Counted from the first letter of the stretch, positions 35,716-45,522 are shown. The stretch is DNA of 64,000 bases from CBDFLS01 sp965249185 (GCA_965249185.1 CBDFLS010000002.1:1736001-1800000), one strand, 5' to 3'. The notes: generated by a model not told the origin, from the letters alone. Numbers and translations are program-made.

Positions 35716-36930
35716 TCACTCGACCAGCGGCCAAGGCAGGCCTTCCTCGCCATACCACTGTTCGAGGCCCTCGAGTCCGTAGGTCTGTCCGGCCTCTTCA
35801 TAGGCGCGGCGGGCGCCGGGGTGGTACCTGTCCTGGGGTATGAAGGCGTGGCCCATGCGTGCCTTCCAGACCTCGCCTATAAAGGGGAAGTACTCGTCGG
35901 CCACATTCTTGTTATCGAGGATGGCCTTCAGCATCTGGTAGACGATTATCTCCTCGGTGTCGGGGCTGGTCACGTAGATGGGTGTGATGCCGCCGATGCA
36001 GAAGGTGTCTTGGGAGGGAATGTCGTAGCCTGCCTTCGTGACCCCGTTCATCATGCCCTTGGGGAAGAACATTGGCTTGAGCAGGCCCACCTGCGTCCAT
36101 GTGGGGTTCTGCTCCTGCATGGTCTTGAAGAAGTCTAAGCTGAAGCCGACCACATCCAGAGTGCCCGAGAGTTGGGCAAGCTGGTGGATCTTGGGGCTGG
36201 AAGCGGCCAGCGGGGTGTCGGACGCCAGGGTTGCGTAAGTCTGCGCGTCCACGTCCCGGTCCGACAGCGCGTCGTTCCCTGCCTTGCCGCCGATGATGAC
36301 CGTTACATCATTGCGGATGCCCGCCGCTTTCAGATAGATCTCCGTGATCTCCGCCCACGGATGCGAGGGGTTGCCGCCGTGGAGCCGCTTACCCGCCAGG
36401 TCCTGCACCGTCTTGATGTCCGAGTCGATGGTGAAGATGTGAGTGCAGGCCACGGGGTAGGAGTCGAAGAGGGCCATCGGGAGGGGATCGGCCACCTTTC
36501 CGCCGGTGAAGGTGATGCCCACCGGGTTCAGGAGGATGTCCTCTTCGTTCTGCTGGAAGATGGTGCGCGTGTACTGCTCGGGACGGTTGTTGACGAAGTC
36601 GATGGCTGCGGCTCTCAGGGGCTCGTCCTGGGGGGTCCAGGTGATCCTGCCGCCTGTGCCACGGGCCAGCGCCTCGCGGAAGCCTTCAACGAAGAAGCTG
36701 CTCCCCGCCAGGCCGACGAGCACCTTGAAGTCGGCCGTCACCGTTGCCGCGTCGATGGTGGCGGTTGGTGTGGGCGTAGCAGGAAGTGACGTGGGAGTGG
36801 CGGTCACCACCACCTTTACCTCTTTCTCGATTACCACGGGCGTTGGCGTGGGATCGTCCCCACCGCATGCCGCCGCCACGGCCATGAGCATGGATACCGT
36901 CGCAAAAAGGGCACCTAGTCGCCAGAACAT
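35716..36930 (-). CDS. TAXI-family TRAP substrate-binding lipoprotein, locus 1
   Basis: A 404-residue extracytoplasmic receptor. The signal peptide ends in VAAAC (Cys22), followed by GGDDPTPTP and a short EKEV linker. The TAXI-type binding domain (about 65-404) contains VQDLAGKRLHGGNPSH and the C-terminal HPGARRAYEEAG. It captures the substrate for the fused permease gene next in the operon. Its promoter at 37019-37047 is back to back with that of the amidohydrolase gene at 37202. Confidence 0.88.
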   Translation of the reverse strand: MFWRLGALFATVSMLMAVAAACGGDDPTPTPVVIEKEVKVVVTATPTSLPATPTPTATIDAATVTADFKVLVGLAGSSFFVEGFREALARGTGGRITWTPQDEPLRAAAIDFVNNRPEQYTRTIFQQNEEDILLNPVGITFTGGKVADPLPMALFDSYPVACTHIFTIDSDIKTVQDLAGKRLHGGNPSHPWAEITEIYLKAAGIRNDVTVIIGGKAGNDALSDRDVDAQTYATLASDTPLAASSPKIHQLAQLSGTLDVVGFSLDFFKTMQEQNPTWTQVGLLKPMFFPKGMMNGVTKAGYDIPSQDTFCIGGITPIYVTSPDTEEIIVYQMLKAILDNKNVADEYFPFIGEVWKARMGHAFIPQDRYHPGARRAYEEAGQTYGLEGLEQWYGEEGLPWPLVE

Positions 36931-37018
36931 GAATCACCTCCTCCACATCGGCGTCGGTCTGCAGCTTACTGAGCGCGGTAGTTTGTGAATCCCGTATCGC
37001 GCAGTGAGACTGGCGAGC

Positions 37019-37047
37019 AACGTAACAGCGCGACCTGTATCTGTCAA
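37019..37047 (-). promoter_or_regulatory. Promoter of TAXI-TRAP operon 1
   Basis: Minus-strand TTGACA (37047-37042), a 17-bp spacer and TACGTT (37024-37019), about 90 bases before the receptor start. Confidence 0.65.
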
Positions 37048-37134
37048 GCTATGCCCGTGGGGCGCAAGTCCATGTGTATGGGGCGAATTTACTCTGGGCC
37101 GGCTCGGCTGAAAACAGAGGCCGGGCGGCACCGA

Positions 37135-37163
37135 TTGACAGCCCCATGGGGCCGTGCTAGGTT
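37135..37163 (+). promoter_or_regulatory. Promoter of the tandem amidohydrolase genes
   Basis: TTGACA (37135-37140), a 17-bp spacer containing the palindrome CCCCATGGGG, and TAGGTT (37158-37163), preceded by TGC. It is divergent from the promoter at 37019. Confidence 0.65.
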
Positions 37164-37201
37164 GGCTGGTGCATTGTCGGCCAGTCTACTGGTGGGCGCG
37201 C

Positions 37202-38461
37202 GTGAGCGAAATGCTCCAAGCGTACGACTGTGATAGCCACGTAGAAGAGTCGGAGCTGACCTTCTCCGACAAGTACTGGGACCAGCGCTACAAGGGCCGC
37301 AGGCCCGTGGTGGTGGAGACCGATACCACCGGCAGCCTCTCTTTCATCGTCGACTCATTATCCCATCCACGGATCGTCGGGCCCGCATCGGCCACCGGCG
37401 GCGTGCCCGTCTCCCGACGGGGCGTGCCATCGCCCGCGTTCAATCGGCGGACGGCGTCGGCGGCGGAGCAGGGGCACATCGACACCCTGGAGTCGTGCGA
37501 GCTGCACAACGCCACGGCCCGCGTCGCGCAGATGGACCGGGAGGACGTGGCGGTACAGGTGAACTTCCCCTCGTTGCTGCTCACCTGGCCCATGGCCCAC
37601 GATCCGAAGATCGGCTGCGCCGTGGCCCGCTCCTACAACAACTGGATGGCTGACATCAGCGGCCGGGCGCCGGATAGGCTCAAGTGGGTGACGGTCATCG
37701 ATCCGGCGGATATACAGGAGTCGGTCCACGAGCTCCAACGGACCAAGGAGCTGGGGTCGGCGGGGCTGATGCTGCTGGGCACGGTGGGCAACAGGCACCT
37801 GGACGACCCGAGCATGGAGCCCATCTGGGCCGCCTGCGCCGAGCTGGACATGCCGGTGGCGGTCCACCCCGGCTTTAGCTGCCCGGCGCTGGACGACCTC
37901 TACAACACCCTCTCGGACGCCATCATGGTGCCCTTCGTGTTCAGCGACCTGCTGGGCTACTACGCCGTCATGCGTTCGGGGCTGCTGGACCGGTACCCGA
38001 AGCTGCGGGTGGGGTTCATGGAGAACGGCGCCCGGTGGGTGGACTACCTGACCATGCGTATCGAGGAGAACTCCGGGCGATTGGCCCGGCGGACGTCAGG
38101 TGGGAAGCGGCAGCCCGTGCTGGACGAGGCGCTGGTGGGTGGCTCCAGCGGCCCCCGGCCGAGTCCCTATAAGGCGGAGCTGCTGCCGTCGGAGTATATT
38201 AAGGATGGCCGGGTGTTCGTGAACTGCGAGGTGGACGAGGAGCAGCTTCCCTTCCTGGTACAGGAGTATGGAAACAACTTCCTGCTCTTCGCCTCCGACA
38301 TTCCCCATGGCCACCGGGTGGCGGACCCCGTGGGCAAGATGCTGGCGAGGACGGACCTGAGCGAGGAGACGAAGCGGAAGATTCTGGTGGACAACACCGC
38401 GCGCTTCTACGGACTGCCGGTGCCCAAGCCAGAGTCGGAGCCCGCTCCAGCCTTGGGTTAG
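37202..38461 (+). CDS. Amidohydrolase-family (COG2159) protein, paralogue 3
   Basis: A 419-residue TIM-barrel hydrolase/decarboxylase if GTG 37202 is used (ATG 37211 would lose three residues); the promoter at 37158 rules out the longer reading. Metal motifs are DCDSHVEE (9-16), AVHPGF and FASDIPHGHR. It is very similar to the next gene, a tandem duplicate. Divergence from a TAXI-TRAP operon and the downstream ALDH and ADH suggest it works on the imported compound. Confidence 0.85.
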   Translation: MSEMLQAYDCDSHVEESELTFSDKYWDQRYKGRRPVVVETDTTGSLSFIVDSLSHPRIVGPASATGGVPVSRRGVPSPAFNRRTASAAEQGHIDTLESCELHNATARVAQMDREDVAVQVNFPSLLLTWPMAHDPKIGCAVARSYNNWMADISGRAPDRLKWVTVIDPADIQESVHELQRTKELGSAGLMLLGTVGNRHLDDPSMEPIWAACAELDMPVAVHPGFSCPALDDLYNTLSDAIMVPFVFSDLLGYYAVMRSGLLDRYPKLRVGFMENGARWVDYLTMRIEENSGRLARRTSGGKRQPVLDEALVGGSSGPRPSPYKAELLPSEYIKDGRVFVNCEVDEEQLPFLVQEYGNNFLLFASDIPHGHRVADPVGKMLARTDLSEETKRKILVDNTARFYGLPVPKPESEPAPALG

Positions 38462-38522
38462 ACGAGGCTGGCTGCGCGGCGGATTGGTGGCGGCGGAGCA
38501 GAATCACTGGAGGTGAAACGGC

Positions 38523-39788
38523 ATGGGCGATATCAAGGCGTATGACTGCGATAGTCACGTGGAGGAGTCGGAGCTGACCTTCTCGGACAAGTACTGGGAC
38601 CAGCGGTACCGGGGCCGGAGGCCGGTGGTGCGGGTCACGGACGCGATGGGTGGGCTCTCCTTCATCGTCGATTCCATCTCGCACCCTCGGCTGGTGGGCG
38701 CCTCGCCCGTGACGGGCGCCGTGCCGGTCTCGATAGGCGGAGAGACGTCGAACTTCTTCAAGCGGCGGACGGCGTCGGCGGCGGAGCAGGGGCATATCGA
38801 CACCCTGGCGTCGTGCGAGCTCCACAACGCGGCGGCGCGGGTGGCGCAGATGGACCGGGAGGACGTGGCGGTACAGATAAACTTCCCCACCATGATGCTC
38901 ACCTGGCCCATCGCCCACGATCCGAAGATCGGCTGCGCCGTGGCGCGCTCCTACAACAACTGGATGGCCGACATCAGCTCGCAGGCGCCGGACCGGCTCA
39001 AGTGGGTGACGGTCATCGACCCGGCGGATATACCGGAGTCGGTGCGCGAGATGGTGCGGACCAAGGAATTGGGGTCGGCAGGGCTGATGCTGCTGGGGAT
39101 GGTGGGCAACAAGCACCTGGACGACCCGAGCATGGAGCCCATCTGGGCCACGGCGGAGGAGCTGGACATGCCGGTGGCGGTGCACCCGGGGTTCTGCGGG
39201 ACGGCGCTGGAGGAGGTCTACAGCACCATCTCGGACGCGGTGATGATCTCCTTCGTGTTCACCGAGCTGCTGGGCTACTACTCCGTCATGCGCTCCGGGC
39301 TGCTGGACCGCTACCCGAAGCTGCGGGTGGGGTTCATGGAGAACGGCGCCCGGTGGGTGGACTACATGACCATGCGGATCGAGGAGAACTCGGGACGCCT
39401 GGGCCACCGGACCACCTCGACGGGCATACGGCCGAAGCTGGAGGAGACGGCCATCGGCGGCTCATCGGGCTTTGGCAGGCAGAATGCCTACCGGGGCGAA
39501 CTGCTGCCGTCGGAGTACATCAAGAGCGGACGGGTGTTCGTGAACTGCGAGGTAGACGAGGAGCAGTTGCCCTTCGTGACGGAGCAGTACGGGAACGATT
39601 TCCTGCTCTTTGCCTCGGACGTCCCCCACGGCCACCGCGTGGTGGACCCGGTGGGAAAGATGCTGGCGCGGACGGACCTGAGCGAGGAGACGAAACGGAA
39701 GATTCTGGTGGACAACGTGGCCCGTTTCTATGGGCTGCCGGTGCCCCAGTCGGCGCGCCAGCGCGAGCCGGCGTCGGCTGGCGATTAA
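38523..39788 (+). CDS. Amidohydrolase-family (COG2159) protein, paralogue 4
   Basis: A 421-residue protein, tandem copy of the preceding gene (61-base gap). Motifs are DCDSHVEE (8-15), AVHPGF and FASDVPHGHR. ATG 38523 follows GGAGGTGAAACGGC. Long stretches such as ELTFSDKYWDQRY and YPKLRVGFMENGARWVDY are shared with paralogue 3. It differs around the substrate side (VTGAVPVSIGG, SGFGRQNAY), which may mean a different substrate. Confidence 0.85.
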   Translation: MGDIKAYDCDSHVEESELTFSDKYWDQRYRGRRPVVRVTDAMGGLSFIVDSISHPRLVGASPVTGAVPVSIGGETSNFFKRRTASAAEQGHIDTLASCELHNAAARVAQMDREDVAVQINFPTMMLTWPIAHDPKIGCAVARSYNNWMADISSQAPDRLKWVTVIDPADIPESVREMVRTKELGSAGLMLLGMVGNKHLDDPSMEPIWATAEELDMPVAVHPGFCGTALEEVYSTISDAVMISFVFTELLGYYSVMRSGLLDRYPKLRVGFMENGARWVDYMTMRIEENSGRLGHRTTSTGIRPKLEETAIGGSSGFGRQNAYRGELLPSEYIKSGRVFVNCEVDEEQLPFVTEQYGNDFLLFASDVPHGHRVVDPVGKMLARTDLSEETKRKILVDNVARFYGLPVPQSARQREPASAGD

Positions 39789-39943
39789 CGAATGCTCAGC
39801 CGGCGGCGCGATGGCTGACCGGAGAGAGACGAGGCGGGCATGCCAGCGGTCCGGTGTGCCCGTCTCTTGTGCGTAGTGTGCAATAGGGCCGTATCAGCCC
39901 GGCACCCCAGGATGCCCGGCATCTCAGGATAGAGGAGGACGCG

Positions 39944-41407
39944 ATGACGACGACACAAGTGCTGCCCGAGGGCAAGCTCCTGCTCGACGGCCAGTGGACG
40001 GCCGCCGCCGAGGGCGGGACTATCGATGTGATAGACCCGGCCACGCGGGAGGTGATTCAGACCATCGCCCGGGGCACCAAGACGGACGTCGACCAGGCGG
40101 TGGAGAGCAGCTACAGGACCTTCAAGGAGTGGTCCCGCGTATCGCCCACGGAGCGGGGGGGCATCCTCTACCGGTGGGCCCAGCTCATCAACGAGCACCG
40201 CGAGGAGCTGGCGGAGCTGGAGGCGCGGGACGTGGGCAAGCCGCTGAGCGATGCCAGAGGCATGATGTTCGGCGTGGCCAAGACCTATGAGTACTACGCT
40301 GGCGCCGCCGATAAGCTGACGGGGGTTACGCTGCCGTCGGGCTCGGCCGACTACTTCGGTTACACGGTGCGGGAGCCGTGGGGCGTCTGCGCGGTGATCA
40401 TCCCCTGGAACGTGCCGTCCATCCTGATGGCCGGCAGGGTGGCGCCGGCTCTGGCCACGGGCAACACGGTGGTGCTCAAGCCGCCGGAGGACGCGCCGCT
40501 CTCGTGCATGCGGATCGCGGAGCTGGGCCTGGAGGCGGGGTTGCCTCCGGGGGCTCTGAACGTGGTCGCAGGCTATGGCGAGGAGGCGGGCGCGGCCCTC
40601 TCCAGCCATCCCGGCATTCACCACATGAGCTTCACCGGCTCTCCGGAGACGGGCTCGGTGGTCATGGCGGCGTGCGCCAAAAACCTGGTGCCCGTGCAGA
40701 TGGAGCTGGGCGGAAAGACGCCCAACATCGTGCTGGAGGACGCCGACTTGAAGCGTGCGGTGCCGATTCTGGTGGACTCCATCGTGTTCAACACGGGCCA
40801 GGCGTGCTACGCCGGCTCGCGACTGATGGTGCAGGAGAGCCGGAAGGAGGAGGTGGTGGAGGCGGTGGCCAGCAAGATGGGGCAGGTCACCATTGGCGCT
40901 TGGCACGAGAATAAGGATATCGGGCCACTCATTAACCAGCAGCAGTACGACCGAGTGATGAGCTATCTGGAGGTGGGCAGGAACGAGGGGGCGGAGGTGG
41001 TGGTGGGTGGCGGGAAGCCCAAGGATGAGCGGCTCCAGCAAGGGTTCTTTGTGGAGCCGACGGTGTTCGATGGGGTGGAGCCGCAGATGCGTATCGCCCG
41101 AGAGGAGATCTTCGGGCCGGTGCTATCGGTGCTGAAGTTCCACGACGAGGAGGAAGCCATAGCCTTGGCCAACGACAATCCGTACGGGCTCATGGCGTGC
41201 ATCTGGACCAAGGACCTGGGGCGGGCGCACCGGCTGGTCCACGCGCTGGAGGCCGGACAGATAAAGGTAAACCAGTTCGCCGGCGGGAGCGTTATCGGAC
41301 TGCCCTTCGCGCCCTATAAGCGCAGCGGGTTCATCCACGGCGGCGGGTACTCGGGCCTGATGGAGTACACCAGGGAGAAAGCGGTCAGCATCTACATCGG
41401 GGGATAG
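39944..41407 (+). CDS. NAD(P)-dependent aldehyde dehydrogenase
   Basis: A 487-residue aldehyde dehydrogenase superfamily enzyme oxidising an aldehyde to the acid. PWNVPSILMAGRVAPAL is the cofactor-binding start, FTGSPETGS the dinucleotide loop, MELGGKTPNI holds general base E254 and GQACYAGSR the nucleophile C288. ATG 39944 has GAGGAGGACGCG upstream. The order amidohydrolases-ALDH-ADH-RidA on one strand suggests successive steps. Closest by eye to betaine/aromatic aldehyde dehydrogenases. Confidence 0.9.
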   Translation: MTTTQVLPEGKLLLDGQWTAAAEGGTIDVIDPATREVIQTIARGTKTDVDQAVESSYRTFKEWSRVSPTERGGILYRWAQLINEHREELAELEARDVGKPLSDARGMMFGVAKTYEYYAGAADKLTGVTLPSGSADYFGYTVREPWGVCAVIIPWNVPSILMAGRVAPALATGNTVVLKPPEDAPLSCMRIAELGLEAGLPPGALNVVAGYGEEAGAALSSHPGIHHMSFTGSPETGSVVMAACAKNLVPVQMELGGKTPNIVLEDADLKRAVPILVDSIVFNTGQACYAGSRLMVQESRKEEVVEAVASKMGQVTIGAWHENKDIGPLINQQQYDRVMSYLEVGRNEGAEVVVGGGKPKDERLQQGFFVEPTVFDGVEPQMRIAREEIFGPVLSVLKFHDEEEAIALANDNPYGLMACIWTKDLGRAHRLVHALEAGQIKVNQFAGGSVIGLPFAPYKRSGFIHGGGYSGLMEYTREKAVSIYIGG

Positions 41408-41512
41408 CCCGCTGCTAACCCCCGTTCCGGGGACGGGGCGAGAACGACCGAGGGGCCGGGCCAGGCGTAAGCGGCGGGCCATCGGGTTATCTGCCGACCA
41501 GAGGAGGAAGCC

Positions 41513-42622
41513 GTGAAGGGCCGTACAGTGGTGCTCAAAGAGTATCGGAAGCCCATGGAGGTCCAGGAGTACGACGTCCCGGACCCGGAGCCCGGTGCGC
41601 TGGTGGTGCGGATAACCCAGGCGGGGCTGTGCGGCTCGGACCTGCACGTGTGGCGCGGCGATTTCGCCGGCCGGCAGATCCCCGCCACCGGCATTCCGCT
41701 GGGGCATGAGGGTGTGGGCGTGGTCCACTCTCTGGGCAAAGATGTCACCACCGATTTCATGGAGCAGCCGCTGAAGGAGGGCGACCGGATCATCTTCGCC
41801 ATGGGCTATCCGTGTTACCGGTGCCTCTACTGCCTGAGCGGAGAGCACAACCACTGCCGGCAATGGAAGCTGAACCTGCGGCAGGCAGGCGGCGAGTGGC
41901 CTTATTTCGTCAACACCTACGCCGACTACCTCTACCTGCCGCCGCTGCACCCCATCTTCAAGGTGCCCGACGAGCTGTCCGATGAGCTCGTGGTGGCCCT
42001 CAACTGCGCGATGGGCACGGTGTTCCGGGGGCTGGAGGTGGCGGGGGCCCATCGCGGGCAGACCATAGTCACCCAGGGCGCCGGCGGTCTGGGGCTCTAC
42101 ACCGTTGCCCTGGCCAGGGACCTGGGGGCCGGCTGCATCATCGCCATCGACGGCCTGGAGCCGCGCCTGAACCTAGCGAAGGAGCTGGGCGCCGACGTAA
42201 CGATCAATATCAACGAGCTCAAGACGCCGGAGGAGCGGATAGCACGGGTGCAGGAGGTCACCGGCGGCCGGGGCGCCGACGTGGTGGTGGAGTTGGTGGG
42301 CCTGGGTGAGCTGCTGCCCGAGGGCGTGGGTATGCTCGGCTTCGGCGGCACCTTCGTGGAGATCGGCAACCTCATGCCGGGCCGTCCCGCCACCATCGAG
42401 CCCAGGGTGCTGCTCAAGACCAAGCGGATCGTTGGCTCCATAGCGTACCGGCCGTCCACCCTTCCCACCATGCTCAACTTCCTGGTGCGCAATCACCGGA
42501 CCATGCCGCTCCACAAGCTCATCTCGCACAAGTTCGCCCTGGCGGATATCAGCGAGGCTTTCGAGCAGTCCGAGTGGAGCGGGCGCTCGACCCCGGTGAT
42601 TCGGAGCGCTATTATTCCCTGA
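41513..42622 (+). CDS. Zinc-dependent medium-chain alcohol dehydrogenase
   Basis: A 369-residue MDR-family dehydrogenase. Catalytic zinc ligands are C40, H65 and E66; structural zinc ligands are C101, C104, C107 and C115. TQGAGGLGLYTVALARDLGA is the Rossmann motif. The start is GTG with AGAGGAGGAAGCC upstream. It follows the ALDH by 105 bases and ends at a strong terminator. The substrate alcohol is unknown. Confidence 0.9.
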   Translation: MKGRTVVLKEYRKPMEVQEYDVPDPEPGALVVRITQAGLCGSDLHVWRGDFAGRQIPATGIPLGHEGVGVVHSLGKDVTTDFMEQPLKEGDRIIFAMGYPCYRCLYCLSGEHNHCRQWKLNLRQAGGEWPYFVNTYADYLYLPPLHPIFKVPDELSDELVVALNCAMGTVFRGLEVAGAHRGQTIVTQGAGGLGLYTVALARDLGAGCIIAIDGLEPRLNLAKELGADVTININELKTPEERIARVQEVTGGRGADVVVELVGLGELLPEGVGMLGFGGTFVEIGNLMPGRPATIEPRVLLKTKRIVGSIAYRPSTLPTMLNFLVRNHRTMPLHKLISHKFALADISEAFEQSEWSGRSTPVIRSAIIP

Positions 42623-42652
42623 GCGCGACGTCTATCGCAATCGCAGGTCCCA

Positions 42653-42684
42653 GCGCCGCGCGACCCATATCGCGCGGCGCTTTT
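42653..42684 (+). terminator. Rho-independent terminator after the alcohol dehydrogenase
   Basis: GCGCCGCGCGA / TCGCGCGGCGC, 11-bp perfect stem, 6-base loop, then TTTT. CCCATATCGCGCGGCGCTTTTG is repeated next to it with changes (42686-42707). Confidence 0.8.
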
Positions 42685-42762
42685 GCCCATATCGCGCAGT
42701 GCTTTTGGAGCTTGTTCGCCGGGTTCGGCGGCCGCTGTCCGGGCCCCGGCAGGAGGTGACGC

Positions 42763-43275
42763 ATGGCCCTTGGACTCGCCGAGCTGGACGCAATGGGGAC
42801 CGCAGAGGCCCAGGCGCTCTCCCACGAGGAGCGTGACCGGCTTCTGGACCTGATTATCGCCGACGGCCGGAAGCTGGCGACCGACACGGTCTCCTATCGG
42901 ACCGGCCTCTACTGCGACTACTTTGAGGAGGATCTGGCGCGGCTGCAGAAGGTGCGGGCCGTCCGGGTGCGCTGCCGTGGGACCACCGACTCAGGGTTCG
43001 ACGGCGTGCCGGTGGGCGTGACCGATGAGGAGCGCTACCACGCGGCCCTCGGCCACTTAGGGACCATCCTCGGGGCCGCGGGCTCCGGCTTTGGCCGGGT
43101 GGTGAACATGGTGGTGTTCCTCACCGATATGGAGAAGTGGCCGCTATTCAACCAGGTCTATCGCCAGTTCGTGCCCAACCCGCCCTGCCGGGCGGTTATC
43201 GGGACCACCGGGCTGGCTCAAAAGCCGCTGGCAATCGAAATCGTGGAGTGCATCGCCTACCGGGTAGCGGCGTAG
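42763..43275 (+). CDS. RidA/YjgF-family protein with N-terminal extension
   Basis: A 170-residue protein. Residues about 85-170 match the RidA fold: VVNMVVFLTDMEKWPLFN, then PCRAVIGTTGL with the conserved arginine, and AIEIVECIAY. RidA proteins hydrolyse reactive imines/enamines or related intermediates. The N-terminal part is longer than in classical RidA (about 130 residues) and includes RTGLYCDYFEEDLARLQ. ATG 42763 follows GGAGGTGACGC. It lies behind a terminator, so it probably has its own promoter. Confidence 0.75.
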   Translation: MALGLAELDAMGTAEAQALSHEERDRLLDLIIADGRKLATDTVSYRTGLYCDYFEEDLARLQKVRAVRVRCRGTTDSGFDGVPVGVTDEERYHAALGHLGTILGAAGSGFGRVVNMVVFLTDMEKWPLFNQVYRQFVPNPPCRAVIGTTGLAQKPLAIEIVECIAYRVAA

Positions 43276-43361
43276 GGAGCGCCAAAGGCCGCTGGGACGT
43301 GCAAGCGTTCCGGCGCGGCGCGCAGATGGAGGGGGTTGAACGGCCTAGCGAGCGGGTGCGG

Positions 43362-45392
43362 TCACGAACCGGTCCCGCCGGAGCCAGTGGCTCCCACGGC
43401 GGGGGTACGCTCAGCCTCGTGGCCGTGCAGCACGATGGTTGCGATGGCCGATGCCACCACGACCAGTATCGTTGTCACCATCATCCATTCCCAGTCCTGG
43501 CGCAAGGCGACCACCAGCAGGCCGAAGTTGAGGTAGAGTCCGATCCTGAACACGAGCAGGAGCGGCCGCAGCAGCCAGCCCGCCGTGGCCGTCTGGACGC
43601 CGATGATGGTGACGGCGCTGCTTGCGATGACCAGCAGGGTGAACGCAGGTCCGGTGTCGCCCAGCAACAGCAGCTCGGGTGCGACCAGGAAGAGGAGTGG
43701 GAATACCCACAGCGGCCACGATATCTTGGTCAGCACCTTGCACACCGGCCAATATTTGGTCTGGGCCACGGCGGCCGCCACCAGGGCGCTGGCGGCGATG
43801 GGCGGAATGATGGTGCTCAGGTTCCCGATGTAGAAGGCAACGTAGTGGGAGACCTGGAAGTCGACGCCCATCTCCTGCATGATGGGCGAGAAGGTCAGCG
43901 ACATGATGAAATAGATGGCCAGGGCCGGGAGGCCGGCGCCCAGGATAACGCCGAATATGATCATGATGGTCCCGGCGGCGAGAATGTAGCCGCCCGAGAG
44001 CGTCTGGACGACATTCGACAGCCGGCCGCCGAGGTACGTGAAGGTGATGGCGTCGGCGATGATGGTGAGCGCCACCAGGATGAGGGTCACCGAACTGGAG
44101 TAGTAGACCGCCCGGCGCATCCCCTGGGTCCAGACCGACCACCGAGTCTCGATCCTGAAGACGGCGCCCAGGAACATGGACGTGGCGAAGGCGCCGAGGG
44201 TGCCTGTCCGCAGGGTGAAGCCATTGAGCACCAGGATAAGGATCACTGCCACCGGCCCCCCCAGAAGCAGCGCGGACCGGAGATAGCGGTGCCACGGGAT
44301 GAACTCGTCGCCCAACTCCTTGGCGTGCATCGATCGTATCTGGTCCCGGTTCTTTTGGGCATGGGAGTAGATATAGACGCCGGCGGCCAAGAACCAGAGG
44401 AACGCGGGCACCAGGGACATGATGACGATTTGGATGTAATGAACGCCGATGATCTCCGACATGATGAAGGCGACGGTGCCCAGGACCGGCGGGGTGATGG
44501 CCGAGGCGTTGGAGGCTATGGCTTCGACGGAGGCCGACATCTCGGAGCTGTAGCCCGCTTTCTTCATCGCCGGAATGGTGATGGGCCCCGTGATCGCCAC
44601 GTTGCTGGTGCCTCCACCCACGAAGGAGCCGGTGACCGCGCTGGCGATCAATGCCCCGAAGGCCGGACCGCCCGCGATGCCGGTTCTAGAGAGCATTTTG
44701 GCCATTCCCAAGATGGCGACGCCCGCGCCGGCGGTGCTCATCATCATGCCCCAGATGAGCAGGAGCCACAGGAAGCGGGCGCTCAGGGTGGCGATCGGGC
44801 CGAATAGCTTGTTGCCCAATCTGCTGAAGATGCGGTGGGTATCGAAGGCGGGGCCCTTGAGCGCGCCTGGCAGCAGGTCCGCGATGAACACGTAGCCGAA
44901 GAAGACGAGGGCCAGGATCGGGAAGATGGGCCCCCAGTAGCGCCACGACAGGTAGAGCACCATGGCGAACACCAGCGCGCCCAGGAACAGGTCAGGGATG
45001 GTCCCGTAGACCGCCCGACGAACCAGGTCTTCGGCTACGATGTAGAAGTAGGAGCCCGAGATGACGAAGAGGGCAAAGAGCGAGAGGCCTATAAGCCAGC
45101 GCATGGGGCCCACGTGCCCCCCCAGGCCGAACCGCTTATCGATGTACCAGACCGAGACCACCATGCCGGTGGCGGCCACGTGGGCCACGGTGTAGGCGTT
45201 CTGCGGCGGATCCCAGGGCTGGTGCAGGACGATGGAGCTGAAGGGGAGGCCGATCTTGAACTGGGAGAAGAAGATGGCGGCGGTCAGCAGGATGGACGAC
45301 CAGGCCAGCACCGTCACGAAAACGCCGGAGATGGTCTTCGACGTTGAGTCTCCAGCTACATCAGCTACCGAAGCTGCTCGGTCATCGTCCAT
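43362..45392 (-). CDS. TRAP transporter fused permease (4TM/12TM), locus 2
   Basis: A 676-residue paralogue of the permease at 33609, with the same core blocks GSFVGGGTSNVAITGP, ASNASAITPPVLGTVAF and GLPALAIYFIMSLTF. ATG 45392 is chosen over a longer reading to 45452, which would run through the intercistronic hairpin. It is convergent with RidA and follows its receptor gene by 130 bases. Confidence 0.92.
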   Translation of the reverse strand: MDDDRAASVADVAGDSTSKTISGVFVTVLAWSSILLTAAIFFSQFKIGLPFSSIVLHQPWDPPQNAYTVAHVAATGMVVSVWYIDKRFGLGGHVGPMRWLIGLSLFALFVISGSYFYIVAEDLVRRAVYGTIPDLFLGALVFAMVLYLSWRYWGPIFPILALVFFGYVFIADLLPGALKGPAFDTHRIFSRLGNKLFGPIATLSARFLWLLLIWGMMMSTAGAGVAILGMAKMLSRTGIAGGPAFGALIASAVTGSFVGGGTSNVAITGPITIPAMKKAGYSSEMSASVEAIASNASAITPPVLGTVAFIMSEIIGVHYIQIVIMSLVPAFLWFLAAGVYIYSHAQKNRDQIRSMHAKELGDEFIPWHRYLRSALLLGGPVAVILILVLNGFTLRTGTLGAFATSMFLGAVFRIETRWSVWTQGMRRAVYYSSSVTLILVALTIIADAITFTYLGGRLSNVVQTLSGGYILAAGTIMIIFGVILGAGLPALAIYFIMSLTFSPIMQEMGVDFQVSHYVAFYIGNLSTIIPPIAASALVAAAVAQTKYWPVCKVLTKISWPLWVFPLLFLVAPELLLLGDTGPAFTLLVIASSAVTIIGVQTATAGWLLRPLLLVFRIGLYLNFGLLVVALRQDWEWMMVTTILVVVASAIATIVLHGHEAERTPAVGATGSGGTGS

Positions 45393-45459
45393 AGCTTTGC
45401 ATCCCCAAGGCCTAGCAAAGGAAGAGACGTGTCGAGGGAGTCTTCTCTGCAAACCGCGG

Positions 45460-45491
45460 GGGCCGGGCCGCTTTCAAAAGCGGCCCGGCCC
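45460..45491 (-). promoter_or_regulatory. Intercistronic hairpin between TAXI receptor and permease, locus 2
   Basis: Perfect 15-bp arms GGGCCGGGCCGCTTT / AAAGCGGCCCGGCCC with a 2-base loop. Position and arm length match locus 1 although the sequence differs. Confidence 0.7.
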
Positions 45492-45522
45492 TTCATGCTA
45501 GCGTTATCGACTGGCGATATTC

